A program made the translations under genes and the position numbers. 64,000 nt of DNA from Anaerostipes sp. MSJ-23. Lineage in GTDB: Bacteria > Bacillota > Clostridia > Lachnospirales > Lachnospiraceae. A model generated the notes under the pieces. It made no database searches. It was not told where the DNA came from and was given only the letters and a program-made list of their open reading frames with translations. Location of the stretch: contig NZ_JAHLPY010000007.1 in the NCBI RefSeq assembly GCF_018918155.1, positions 1 to 64,000 on the forward strand, given 5' to 3'. Positions 1 through 7,746 of this stretch are shown one piece after another (positions within the stretch are counted from its first letter, which is position 1; every line of letters begins with the position of its first letter).

Positions 1-2
1 GA

Positions 3-157
3 TTTCTTCAGCAGTATGGGCACAAATACGGTGTCCGTTGGTTATTGAAAAGACTGAACATCCTACCAAATGCTTATTATAATTATCTGAAAAACAGGAA
101 ATCTGAATATCATAAGCATAAGGGGAAAATCAAGCATGAAATCGTGGACATCTATCA
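3..157 (+). pseudogene. IS3-family transposase OrfB, N-terminal remnant
   Basis: Frame 3 reads through about 50 codons whose product (FLQQYGHKYGVRWLLKRLN, then NAYYNYLKNRK) resembles the helical N-terminus of IS3/IS150-type OrfB transposases. After HEIVDIYH the reading becomes unrelated and stops. The DDE catalytic region is absent, so this is a stub. It abuts a MATE-gene fragment at about position 155-160, which suggests an IS insertion followed by deletion. The left end lies outside the window. Family assignment is from recognition of the motif only. Confidence 0.6.
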
Positions 158-709
158 TCCGATGCCATTGCCGCAAATTCCGTATCAACTACTATTTTTC
201 AATATCTGAAGGTAATTACCGTTGGAGAGGCCTCTGCCTCATCCGTTCTTATTGGAACAATCGTAGGCTCTGACGGAAAAAACTTAAAAAAAATAAAAGA
301 ATACTGTAAATCCTTACAAGCTATTTATCTCATTGTTGGATGTTTGCTTGGAATCATTTTATTTTCCCTTCGGAAACCATTTTTATCTTTTTATGATCTG
401 ACACCAAATGCTTATCTTTTATCGAACCAAATTCTGATAATCTTATGCTTTATCTTTGTTGGCATGGCATATCAGATGCCAGCTGGTGTAGGCATCATAA
501 AAGGAGGTGGAGATGTTACCTATGTTCTCTGGTTAAATATAATCTCAACCTGGGCAATCGTGATTCCCTTATCCTTCCTTGGTGCTTTCATATGGAATCT
601 TCCCGTTGCTGCCGTCGTTGCCCTCTTAAATTCTGACCAGATCTTTAAGTGCTTACCAACTGCACGAAGAGTCAATCAATATCAATGGATACGAAAACTT
701 ACAAATTAA
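158..709 (+). pseudogene. MATE-family efflux transporter, C-terminal fragment
   Basis: The frame reads DAIAANSVSTTIFQYLKV and then VGEASASSVLIGTIVG, a stretch typical of the second half of MATE (NorM/DinF-like) antiporters, followed by hydrophobic segments to a stop at 709. About 184 residues remain of the usual 440-460. There is no start codon or promoter; the 5' two thirds are replaced by transposase sequence. An intact MATE gene of the same broad family lies at 38231-39592. It is almost certainly non-functional. Confidence 0.7.
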
Positions 710-724
710 AACAAACATTCGTAA

Positions 725-1266
725 ATGAAAAGTGAAAAGAAATAAAACTCAATATTTTAGCAGCTATTTCTATTTTCGCATTAATTGCTATTTTTATATG
801 TTTGATTTGTAACTATTTTACTTCAAACAGCTTATCATTGTCATTATATCAATTATAGCCATATGGCTTATAATACTCGCAGTTTTAACAGCGAAAGAGA
901 AAATTATTTTAAAAACTCTACTAGTAATCAGTATTATTCCGATTCCGTTTCTGTCAATGCTTGCATTTCTTTTGAAAAAATTCGTTGTTTTTACATTGGG
1001 TTCCTGTATTTCACTTATTTGCATTGCTGCTACTTGGATAATATACAAAACTTTTTGAAATTTCACAATCATTTATAGCATGTCTTCGACTTTGCTCTGC
1101 TAGCTTTAAACCTGTACCGATTGTCATTACACATATTTCCATCTACTTCATACCACACAGTCAGGTGGATTTTAACTCAGATATATTTAACAGTGGAATT
1201 ACGATGATACTGTCTTTGATATATTTGGGAATAGATTATTTATTCTGCCAAAAACAAGCAAAATAG
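725..1266 (+). pseudogene. Decayed small membrane-protein gene (frameshifted)
   Basis: No single frame spans this stretch, but three pieces join into one hydrophobic protein of roughly 175 residues. The first has a helix near 755-830 (AISIFALIAIFICLICNYF). After a -1 shift near 828 come two to three helices to about 1050. After another shift in the T-run near 1055 the tail runs through ISIYFIPHSQVDF to FCQKQAK and a stop at 1266. A further shift is needed near 740 to join the ATG at 725. The family is not recognised. It looks like an inactivated gene rather than random intergenic sequence because coding resumes after each indel. Confidence 0.4.
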
Positions 1267-1336
1267 AATATGAAAATAGCCTTCTTATCTTTTCCCATGG
1301 GCTTGGTTTTTCACCCGTATGTTTCATAACAAAAGC

Positions 1337-1376
1337 CAGAGAGACAAAGATTGCACCATCATTCTTTGTCCCTCTG
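1337..1376 (-). terminator. Hairpin terminator downstream of etfA
   Basis: Arms CAGAGAGACAAAGA and TCTTTGTCCCTCTG pair with one wobble. The minus-strand side continues into CTTTTG and the plus-strand side into ATTTTTT, so it may work in both directions. It lies 68 nt after the etfA stop. Confidence 0.6.
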
Positions 1377-1443
1377 ACTAATTTTTTAGAAGGTTTTGTT
1401 TTTTTTGGAGTTTTCCTATATTATAATATCATTACTTATTTTT

Positions 1444-2439
1444 TTATTTTTCTTTGATTGCTTTAATCGCATCGTTTAATTTTGGAAGAATCTTTTTGAT
1501 ATCTCCTACAATTCCAAGATCTGCAATATCAAAAATTGCTGCATCTTCATCTCTATTAATCGCAATAATTAGTTCAGAATTTTCCATCCCTGCTGCGTGC
1601 TGAATTGCTCCAGAAATACCACATGCAAGATATAATTCTGGTCGAACCGTTTTTCCTGTCTGCCCAACCTGTCGATCATTGCTAATCCATCCAGAGTCAA
1701 CTGCTGCTCTAGATGCTGCTACTTCTCCATCTAATGTTTCTGCCAGCACTTCAAGATCTTTAAATCCTTCGGCACTTCCGACACCACGACCACCAGATAC
1801 AAGAATTTTTGCTTCTGTAATATCAACCGATTTGTGTGTTGTCTTTACAACTTCTCGGATTTTTACATTCATATCTGCATCTGTAAATGCAACTACAAAA
1901 TCTTCCACTTCTCCTGTTCGACTCTCATCAGCTTCTAATGCCTTCATAACACCTGGTCTTACGGTTGCCATCTGTGGTCTGAAATTTTCACACACGATTG
2001 TTGCCATAATATTTCCACCAAATGCTGGACGCGTCATCATCAAAAGCTTTGTATCTTCATCAATTGCAAGACTTGTACAATCTGCAGTCAATCCTGTATG
2101 AATTCTTGCAGATACTCTAGGCGCAAGATCTCGACCGATGGAAGATGCCCCATAAAGAACAATTTCAGGATCTTTTGCTTTAATAATTTCAGTGATTGCT
2201 TTTGTATAAGGTTCTGTCACATATTCTGCAAGAATTGGGTCATCAACAACGACAACTTTATCTGCTCCATGTGCAATTAATACCTTGGCTTTATCTTTTA
2301 CTTCGGATCCAAGCAGGATTGCAACTACCTGCTGTCCAAGATCCGCTGCTAATTTTTTTGCTTCTCCAACCAGCTCGATGCCAACTTTCTGAAGTTCACC
2401 ATCTCTTTGTTCAGCAAATACATATACGTCTTTACTCAT
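1444..2439 (-). CDS. etfA: Electron transfer flavoprotein, alpha subunit
   Basis: 331 residues, the normal length for EtfA without an N-terminal ferredoxin-like extension. The N-terminal half is the Rossmann-like ETF domain. The C-terminal half carries the FAD-binding signature (SGGRGVGSAEGF, then VGQTGKTVRPELYLACGISGA). With EtfB and the adjacent acyl-CoA dehydrogenase it forms the cytoplasmic Bcd/EtfAB complex, which in clostridia couples crotonyl-CoA reduction by NADH to ferredoxin reduction. It is the last gene of bcd-etfB-etfA, 20 nt after etfB, with an AAAGGAGG site before ATG. Bifurcation is inferred from the family and gene order, not proved by sequence. Confidence 0.95.
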   Translation of the reverse strand: MSKDVYVFAEQRDGELQKVGIELVGEAKKLAADLGQQVVAILLGSEVKDKAKVLIAHGADKVVVVDDPILAEYVTEPYTKAITEIIKAKDPEIVLYGASSIGRDLAPRVSARIHTGLTADCTSLAIDEDTKLLMMTRPAFGGNIMATIVCENFRPQMATVRPGVMKALEADESRTGEVEDFVVAFTDADMNVKIREVVKTTHKSVDITEAKILVSGGRGVGSAEGFKDLEVLAETLDGEVAASRAAVDSGWISNDRQVGQTGKTVRPELYLACGISGAIQHAAGMENSELIIAINRDEDAAIFDIADLGIVGDIKKILPKLNDAIKAIKEK

Positions 2440-2459
2440 TTTGATTGATCCTCCTTTGA

Positions 2460-3257
2460 TTAAATGATATGTTTTTCCTGTAATTTATCAACGATCGCTT
2501 TTACTGCTTCATCATCCGATAAATCATTTAAAATTGTTCCGGCACCTTTTGCCTGTTTTGTAAAGGATTTCTTTACTCTTGTAGGAGAACCTTTCAGACC
2601 AATATTTGCCTGATCAACGGTATCTTCAATATCTGCTAATCCCCATACTTTAACTTCTTTCTCATGATATGCATCAAATACACCATGTACCGACATATAT
2701 CTTGGTGTTGCCAGTTCTGCAAGTGCTGTTAAAAGGCATGGTGTTTTTACTTCAATCACCTGATGACGATCTTCAAACTGTCTCTGAACAACAATGGTAT
2801 CATCACCTTCCACATCCATTTTTTCTACGTAACTTACCTGTGGAATTCCTAGATGTTCCGCAATTTGAGGCCCTACCTGTGCAGTATCACCATCGATTGC
2901 CTGACGTCCTGTGATAATCACATCATAATCTAATTTTTTTAAAGTTGCTGCAATTGTTGAGGAAGTTGCCCATGTATCAGCTCCTCCAAAGGCTCGATCT
3001 GAAACCAAAATGGCATTATCGCACCCCATAGCCAGTGCCTCTCTTAAGGCAATATCTGCCTGAGGAGGTCCCATAGAAACAACCGTTACACTACTTCCCG
3101 GGCATTTTTCCTTTAACTGTAACGCTGATTCAATTCCCGCCTTATCATCTGGATTGATAATACTTGGAACGCCATCACGAATCAAAGTATTTGTTTTTGG
3201 ATCCAATTTCACTTCAGTTGTATCTGGTACTTGTTTTGCACAAACAACGATCTTCAT
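2460..3257 (-). CDS. etfB: Electron transfer flavoprotein, beta subunit
   Basis: 265 residues. The N-terminus MKIVVCAKQVPDTTEVKLD is characteristic of EtfB, and the internal GRQAIDGDTAQVGPQIAEHLG segment is the conserved nucleotide-binding region. In bifurcating ETFs this subunit binds the second FAD that accepts hydride from NADH; the sequence is compatible with that type but bifurcation itself is inferred. It is the middle gene of the bcd-etfB-etfA operon, 24 nt downstream of bcd. Confidence 0.95.
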   Translation of the reverse strand: MKIVVCAKQVPDTTEVKLDPKTNTLIRDGVPSIINPDDKAGIESALQLKEKCPGSSVTVVSMGPPQADIALREALAMGCDNAILVSDRAFGGADTWATSSTIAATLKKLDYDVIITGRQAIDGDTAQVGPQIAEHLGIPQVSYVEKMDVEGDDTIVVQRQFEDRHQVIEVKTPCLLTALAELATPRYMSVHGVFDAYHEKEVKVWGLADIEDTVDQANIGLKGSPTRVKKSFTKQAKGAGTILNDLSDDEAVKAIVDKLQEKHII

Positions 3258-3281
3258 TCTTCTTACTCTCCTTCCATTTCC

Positions 3282-4424
3282 TTATCTTAACAATCCGCCG
3301 CCAACGATCATCTTCATAGCTTCGGATGTACCTTCATAAATTTCTGTAATCTTGGCATCACGATACATTCTTTCTACCGGATATTCTCTTGAATATCCAT
3401 AACCACCAAGCATCTGTACACATCCTCTTGTAACTTCAACCGCTACATCAGAAGCAAACAATTTGCACTGTGCTGCCAACGGTGCATAATTTTCGTGATC
3501 ATCTTTTGCTTTTGCTGCTCTCCATACCATGAGACGAGCCGCATCGATCTTTGTTTGAAGCGCTGCGATTAAGAATTGTGTATTCTGGAATTTTGCGATT
3601 GGTTTTCCAAACTGTTTTCTTTCTTTTACATATTTAATTGCTTCATTTAAAGCTCCCTGCGCAATTCCTACAGACTGAGCTCCAATTCCAATACGTCCTC
3701 CTGCCAGAGCTCCCATTGCAATCTTATATCCCATACCTTCTTTTCCAATCAGATTTTCTTTTGGTACTTTTACATCAACAAGGGCAACTTCTGCATTGGA
3801 TGCTGCTCGAATTCCCATACGTGGAATATCTTTACTTACAGATAATCCTTCTGTATTACGGTCCACAATAAATGCTGACATCCCTCTCGTTCCTGCACTC
3901 TTATCTGTATATGCAAAGATTACAAATGTATCAGCAAAACCAGAGTTTGTTGTAAATACCTTCTGTCCATTTAATACATAAAAATCACCATCGGCTTTTG
4001 CTGTTGTCTTTACTCCGCTTGCATCCGTACCTGCACCAGGCTCTGTCAATCCAAAACATCCGACCTTTGTTCCATCAACAAGTGGACGAAGGAATTTCTG
4101 TTTCTGCTCTTCTGATGCATAATCATTGATGCAAGAACAACAAAGGGAGGTATGTACAGAAATTGTAATCCCTGTGCTTGCGTCAATTTTTGATACTTCT
4201 TCCATCGCTAATGCATACGTTAAAACATCTGCACCTTCTCCTCCATATTCTTTTGAATAAGGAATTCCCATCAATCCGTATTTTTTCATTTTAGCCAATA
4301 AATCCATATCAAATTTCTCTGCTTCATCCATATCTCTGGCAATTGGCTTAATTTCGTTTTCAGCGAAATTTTTGAACAATTCTTTTGCAAGTAACTGTTC
4401 TTTTGTCAGCTTAAATTCAACCAT
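3282..4424 (-). CDS. bcd: Short-chain acyl-CoA dehydrogenase, probable butyryl-CoA dehydrogenase
   Basis: 380 residues, full length for the flavin acyl-CoA dehydrogenase family. It has the FAD/substrate motif CFGLTEPGAGTDASG near residues 122-136 and the C-terminal IYEGTSEAMKMI block that contains the expected catalytic glutamate. First gene of an operon with etfB and etfA, the arrangement of clostridial Bcd/EtfAB complexes, so butyryl-CoA (crotonyl-CoA reducing) activity is likely. The usual partners thl, crt and hbd are not in this window, so another enoyl-CoA substrate remains possible. A consensus promoter lies about 110 nt upstream. Confidence 0.9.
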   Translation of the reverse strand: MVEFKLTKEQLLAKELFKNFAENEIKPIARDMDEAEKFDMDLLAKMKKYGLMGIPYSKEYGGEGADVLTYALAMEEVSKIDASTGITISVHTSLCCSCINDYASEEQKQKFLRPLVDGTKVGCFGLTEPGAGTDASGVKTTAKADGDFYVLNGQKVFTTNSGFADTFVIFAYTDKSAGTRGMSAFIVDRNTEGLSVSKDIPRMGIRAASNAEVALVDVKVPKENLIGKEGMGYKIAMGALAGGRIGIGAQSVGIAQGALNEAIKYVKERKQFGKPIAKFQNTQFLIAALQTKIDAARLMVWRAAKAKDDHENYAPLAAQCKLFASDVAVEVTRGCVQMLGGYGYSREYPVERMYRDAKITEIYEGTSEAMKMIVGGGLLR

Positions 4425-4533
4425 CTTTTCTTTCCTCCTATTGTTGAAATGCTTTATTTATTTTCTTTCCAAGTTATTCGTTCGTTTTATTATTTGCTTG
4501 CTTAGTTTTAGTGTACTAATATTTTGTATGCTA

Positions 4534-4562
4534 ATTATATATCACAAACTTAGTCATGTCAA
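4534..4562 (-). promoter_or_regulatory. SigmaA promoter of bcd-etfBA
   Basis: Minus strand reads TTGACA (4557-4562), 17 nt, TATAAT (4534-4539): both hexamers are perfect consensus with optimal spacing. The transcript would start near 4527 and have a leader of about 100 nt. It lies just after the terminator of the upstream hydrolase gene. Confidence 0.85.
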
Positions 4563-4591
4563 CCATTCAACCATCTTTTTTTCATGTATAC

Positions 4592-4623
4592 AAAAAGGCC
4601 ATCCATATTCCTATGAATGACCT
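4592..4623 (-). terminator. Terminator after the alpha/beta hydrolase gene
   Basis: Minus strand AGGTCATTCATA, loop GGAA, TATGGATGGCCT, then TTTTTG. The stem is 12 bp with two G-U pairs. It starts 7 nt past the stop of the upstream gene and separates it from the bcd promoter. Confidence 0.75.
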
Positions 4624-4629
4624 AATAAA

Positions 4630-5181
4630 TTATAAATTTTCTATTTTGTTGACAATCGTTATAATGTCTTTTAACTGTCGAATATCATAAAAGACATCCC
4701 CTGTTTCCAACGAATGATTTCCATGCTTTATCCGATGTAATGGAATCTTTTTTTCTTTACATACTCTCTCCAAATGACTTCCATCCACCAGCGGATCATC
4801 TGTTCCAGAAAAAATTGTCATATGCCCAGTTTCTAATAACGGAATTGTAAGATCTACCGGTGTAAAGCAGATATGTTTCCAATCAATATCTACTGTCTGT
4901 GATAAATAACATGCAGCTACAGACCCTATACTCTTTGATACAAATACAATTTCATTATAATCTTTAACAGAAATTTTTTCAAAGGCCTCACATGCTTGCT
5001 GCACTACGATCTTTCCTATCTGAGGGAGGGAATCTTTCTTCCACTGTGGTAAATCATGATAGGTAATTTCTTCTATATCGTAGCTCTTCGTTTTTAAATA
5101 TTTTTTTGTGTAATATAGTAAAGGCTTATCACAATGATATCCAAGTCCCGGTAAAATTACTGCAAGTTTTCGTTTTTTCAT
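4630..5181 (-). CDS. Small alpha/beta-hydrolase-like protein
   Basis: 183 residues from the ATG at 5181, preferred over the in-frame ATG at 5202 because GGGAG lies 8 nt before it. The start LAVILPGLGYHCDKP has the oxyanion-hole loop of small hydrolases. VSKSIGS is a G/S-x-S-x-G-like nucleophile elbow; FSGTDDPLVDG and the later GNHSLE offer the acid and histidine. No signal peptide, so it should be cytoplasmic. The substrate is unknown. It stands alone, with its own terminator at 4592-4623. Confidence 0.65.
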   Translation of the reverse strand: MKKRKLAVILPGLGYHCDKPLLYYTKKYLKTKSYDIEEITYHDLPQWKKDSLPQIGKIVVQQACEAFEKISVKDYNEIVFVSKSIGSVAACYLSQTVDIDWKHICFTPVDLTIPLLETGHMTIFSGTDDPLVDGSHLERVCKEKKIPLHRIKHGNHSLETGDVFYDIRQLKDIITIVNKIENL

Positions 5182-5240
5182 GTCATTTCTCCCATTTTTC
5201 ATTTATGATTCTTACAGTATTATATTCCTTTTATGTAGTG

Positions 5241-5274
5241 AAAAAAAGAAGGAATCCAAAAAGAATTCCCTCTT
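5241..5274 (-). terminator. Terminator of the sucrose operon
   Basis: Minus strand AAGAGGGAATTC and GATTCCTTCTT pair with G-U wobbles around a short T-rich loop and are followed by TTTTTTT. It begins 14 nt after the scrK stop. Confidence 0.7.
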
Positions 5275-5287
5275 AAAAATTATATTT

Positions 5288-6262
5288 TTATTTTTTTAAT
5301 TGTGCCATCCATGCTTCCACTTCTTGCGCATCAGCCATAGCTGCCAACGCGCCTTCTTTTGTTGTTGTATTGGCCGCATATGCATTCGCAAAGTCAAGAT
5401 AACTATGTAATGTTTCCTTACTTACACTATTAAGATCTTCCACTTCATCTCTTAATAGGCAGTATAAAAATGCTCCAATAAAGGAATCTCCTGCTCCCGT
5501 CGTGTCCCGAACATCAACAGTATATCCGGAAGCTTCTACAACACCATCTTTTGTGTAAACTTCTGCGCCATCTTTTCCTTTTGTATAAACAACGTATTTT
5601 GCACGTTTGCTTAACAGGCCAGGCACCGCATCTTTAATATCTGTATATCCTGTAATAAATTCCAGCTCTTCATCAGAAATTTTAATAATATCTGCATAAT
5701 CAAGAAATTCATTCACTGTTTCTTTTAACTGATCAAGATCATCCCATAAAGAAAATCTTAAGTTTGGATCAAAAGATACTTTGACATTTTGAGCAATTGC
5801 CATGTCAATTAGTTTTTTATGAGCTTGTTTCATTGGCGATTCCACTAAATCCACACTGCAAAAATGAATCATTCCGCAATCATCTAATACATCTGTTGGA
5901 ATATCTTCTACATTATATCTTAAGTCTGCACTATTTTTTCGATAAAATTTAAAGTCACGATTTCCATCTGCTGCAAGAGAGACAAATGCAAGTGCTGTCT
6001 CTCCTTCCTGATCTCTTTCAATATTGGATGTGTCAATCCCTGCCTGATCAAGAACTTCAACAATATAATCCCCAAATGGATCATCTCCAAGTTTTGTTAA
6101 AAATTTTGATGGAATTCCAAGTTTTGTAACTGCTCCGACAACATTCGCTGGTGCTCCTCCGGCAACTCTTGTAAAAGATGGGACATCTTTCAATCTCTGT
6201 CCTTTCACTTCCGGAATAAAATCAATCAATGCTTCTCCAATTCCACATAACTTATTTTTCAT
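5288..6262 (-). CDS. scrK: Fructokinase, PfkB family
   Basis: 324 residues starting MKNKLCGIGEALIDFIPE. The ATG at 6262 is chosen over an upstream in-frame ATG (6283) because GGAGA lies 7 nt before it. Signature 1 is VAGGAPANVVGAVTKLG near residues 37-53, and signature 2 is DTTGAGDSF near 255-263, which carries the catalytic aspartate. It phosphorylates the fructose released by the sucrose-6-phosphate hydrolase encoded just upstream, whose 3' end overlaps it by 11 nt, implying translational coupling. Last gene of scrA-sacA-scrK. Confidence 0.92.
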   Translation of the reverse strand: MKNKLCGIGEALIDFIPEVKGQRLKDVPSFTRVAGGAPANVVGAVTKLGIPSKFLTKLGDDPFGDYIVEVLDQAGIDTSNIERDQEGETALAFVSLAADGNRDFKFYRKNSADLRYNVEDIPTDVLDDCGMIHFCSVDLVESPMKQAHKKLIDMAIAQNVKVSFDPNLRFSLWDDLDQLKETVNEFLDYADIIKISDEELEFITGYTDIKDAVPGLLSKRAKYVVYTKGKDGAEVYTKDGVVEASGYTVDVRDTTGAGDSFIGAFLYCLLRDEVEDLNSVSKETLHSYLDFANAYAANTTTKEGALAAMADAQEVEAWMAQLKK

Positions 6263-7718
6263 TGTCGTCTCCTTCAATTTCAAAAGATTTCAACGGGTAT
6301 ACTGTCATCTTACCTTGACATTGTCCTTGGATTGTAACTCTTCCATTCAGATTATACATTCTTGAAGTAAAGACCTCTTCTCCATGATTGACAAAAATTT
6401 CAATAGAAGATGTATCTGCAAAAATCTGGAGATGAGAAAGTTCTTTGACATGAACTTTTCTCGTTGTTCTTCCAGCACCATACGCTCCAAGATCTAATGT
6501 AAGAATTTCATCCTTATAAGATAATGTAATTCCTTCCCGCAAAGTCATTGTCATACTACTACATTTATTATACTCGACAATAGCTTCATAAACAACATTT
6601 TGCAAAACAATTTCTTGACCGTCATAGAAATTACAAACAGCTTTGTCTTCGCTTCGAAGCTGTTTCATTTCCCCTATTGGTTGTTGGATTAATTTTCCAT
6701 CACGGACCAAAAGCTGTCTTGGAATCGTAAGAGCATGCTGCCATCCATTTTCTACCGTTGGATTTGTATAATCTGCATCTGGAATTCCCATCCATCCGAT
6801 TAAGATTCTTCTTCCATGTTCATCTTCAAATGTTTGTGGTGCATAAAAATCAAATCCGCGATCAAATAACTTGATATCTTTGATTTCATATTCATTCGTC
6901 TCAAAATCATATGAAATTTTCATTGCTGTTGTTTGATGTACATTTTCATAATCAATCCCTTTTTGCTCTACTCCCTGTGGACAGCAAATCAAAAATAACT
7001 GGCCATCCAGTTCAAATAGATCTGGGCATTCCCACATATAACCGAATTTTTCTGGTGTCGTGATTCTATTAAGATAAGTCCAGTGGTTAAGGTCCTTTGA
7101 TTGATAGAGAAGAATCATTCCAACCCCTTTTTTATCTCTTGCACCAAGAACCATATAATATGTGTCTTTGTGTCTCAGGATCTTTGGATCGCGGATGTGA
7201 TTGCTCATATCCGAAGGATAATCATCATTCGTCATTAGTAACTGTTTTTCTGAGAAATCATATCCATCCTTACTTGTAAATGTAATCGTGTTACTTCCAC
7301 GTCCGCTGTTAATATAGTCATAATCATCACGATCAAAATATTTTAAATTTCCTGTATAAAAGTAATGAATGGTATCATCTTCAATAAATGCAGATCCAGA
7401 ATAAACCCCATGAGCATCAAAGTCTTTATCAGGAAATACAACTGGACCGTAATCTTTATAATGTACAAAATCTTTCGTTGTATAATGTCCCCACATTTTC
7501 AGTTCCCCGGTTGGTTCAAACGGTGTATACTGATAATAAATATGATACGTTCCATGAAACTGACATAATCCATTTGGATCATTTAACCATCCGGTCTTTG
7601 GCATCAAATGAAAGCTTAATCTTCTTGGATCTGCTGCCACTTTTTTTCTATAATCTTCATTTTCTTTATACCATGCTTTATAATCTTCTTTCAGGACTTT
7701 TTTGTATTTCTCAAACAT
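6252..7718 (-). CDS. sacA: Sucrose-6-phosphate hydrolase (GH32)
   Basis: 488 residues with no signal peptide. GH32 landmarks are present: WLNDPNG near residue 45 with the nucleophile aspartate, IRDPK near 176 (transition-state stabiliser), and MWECPDLF near 230 with the acid/base glutamate. A C-terminal beta-sandwich follows (about 370-485). The cytoplasmic location and position between a sucrose-type PTS permease and fructokinase argue for hydrolysis of sucrose-6-phosphate to glucose-6-phosphate and fructose. Activity on short fructans cannot be excluded. Confidence 0.93.
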   Translation of the reverse strand: MFEKYKKVLKEDYKAWYKENEDYRKKVAADPRRLSFHLMPKTGWLNDPNGLCQFHGTYHIYYQYTPFEPTGELKMWGHYTTKDFVHYKDYGPVVFPDKDFDAHGVYSGSAFIEDDTIHYFYTGNLKYFDRDDYDYINSGRGSNTITFTSKDGYDFSEKQLLMTNDDYPSDMSNHIRDPKILRHKDTYYMVLGARDKKGVGMILLYQSKDLNHWTYLNRITTPEKFGYMWECPDLFELDGQLFLICCPQGVEQKGIDYENVHQTTAMKISYDFETNEYEIKDIKLFDRGFDFYAPQTFEDEHGRRILIGWMGIPDADYTNPTVENGWQHALTIPRQLLVRDGKLIQQPIGEMKQLRSEDKAVCNFYDGQEIVLQNVVYEAIVEYNKCSSMTMTLREGITLSYKDEILTLDLGAYGAGRTTRKVHVKELSHLQIFADTSSIEIFVNHGEEVFTSRMYNLNGRVTIQGQCQGKMTVYPLKSFEIEGDDNEK

Positions 7719-7746
7719 TTGATTTTCCCTTCTATTATTTTTACGA

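Noticed and set aside
818-1072. Minus-strand frame in the decayed region
   Set aside because: Antisense to the hydrophobic segments that join into one membrane protein; no start signal.
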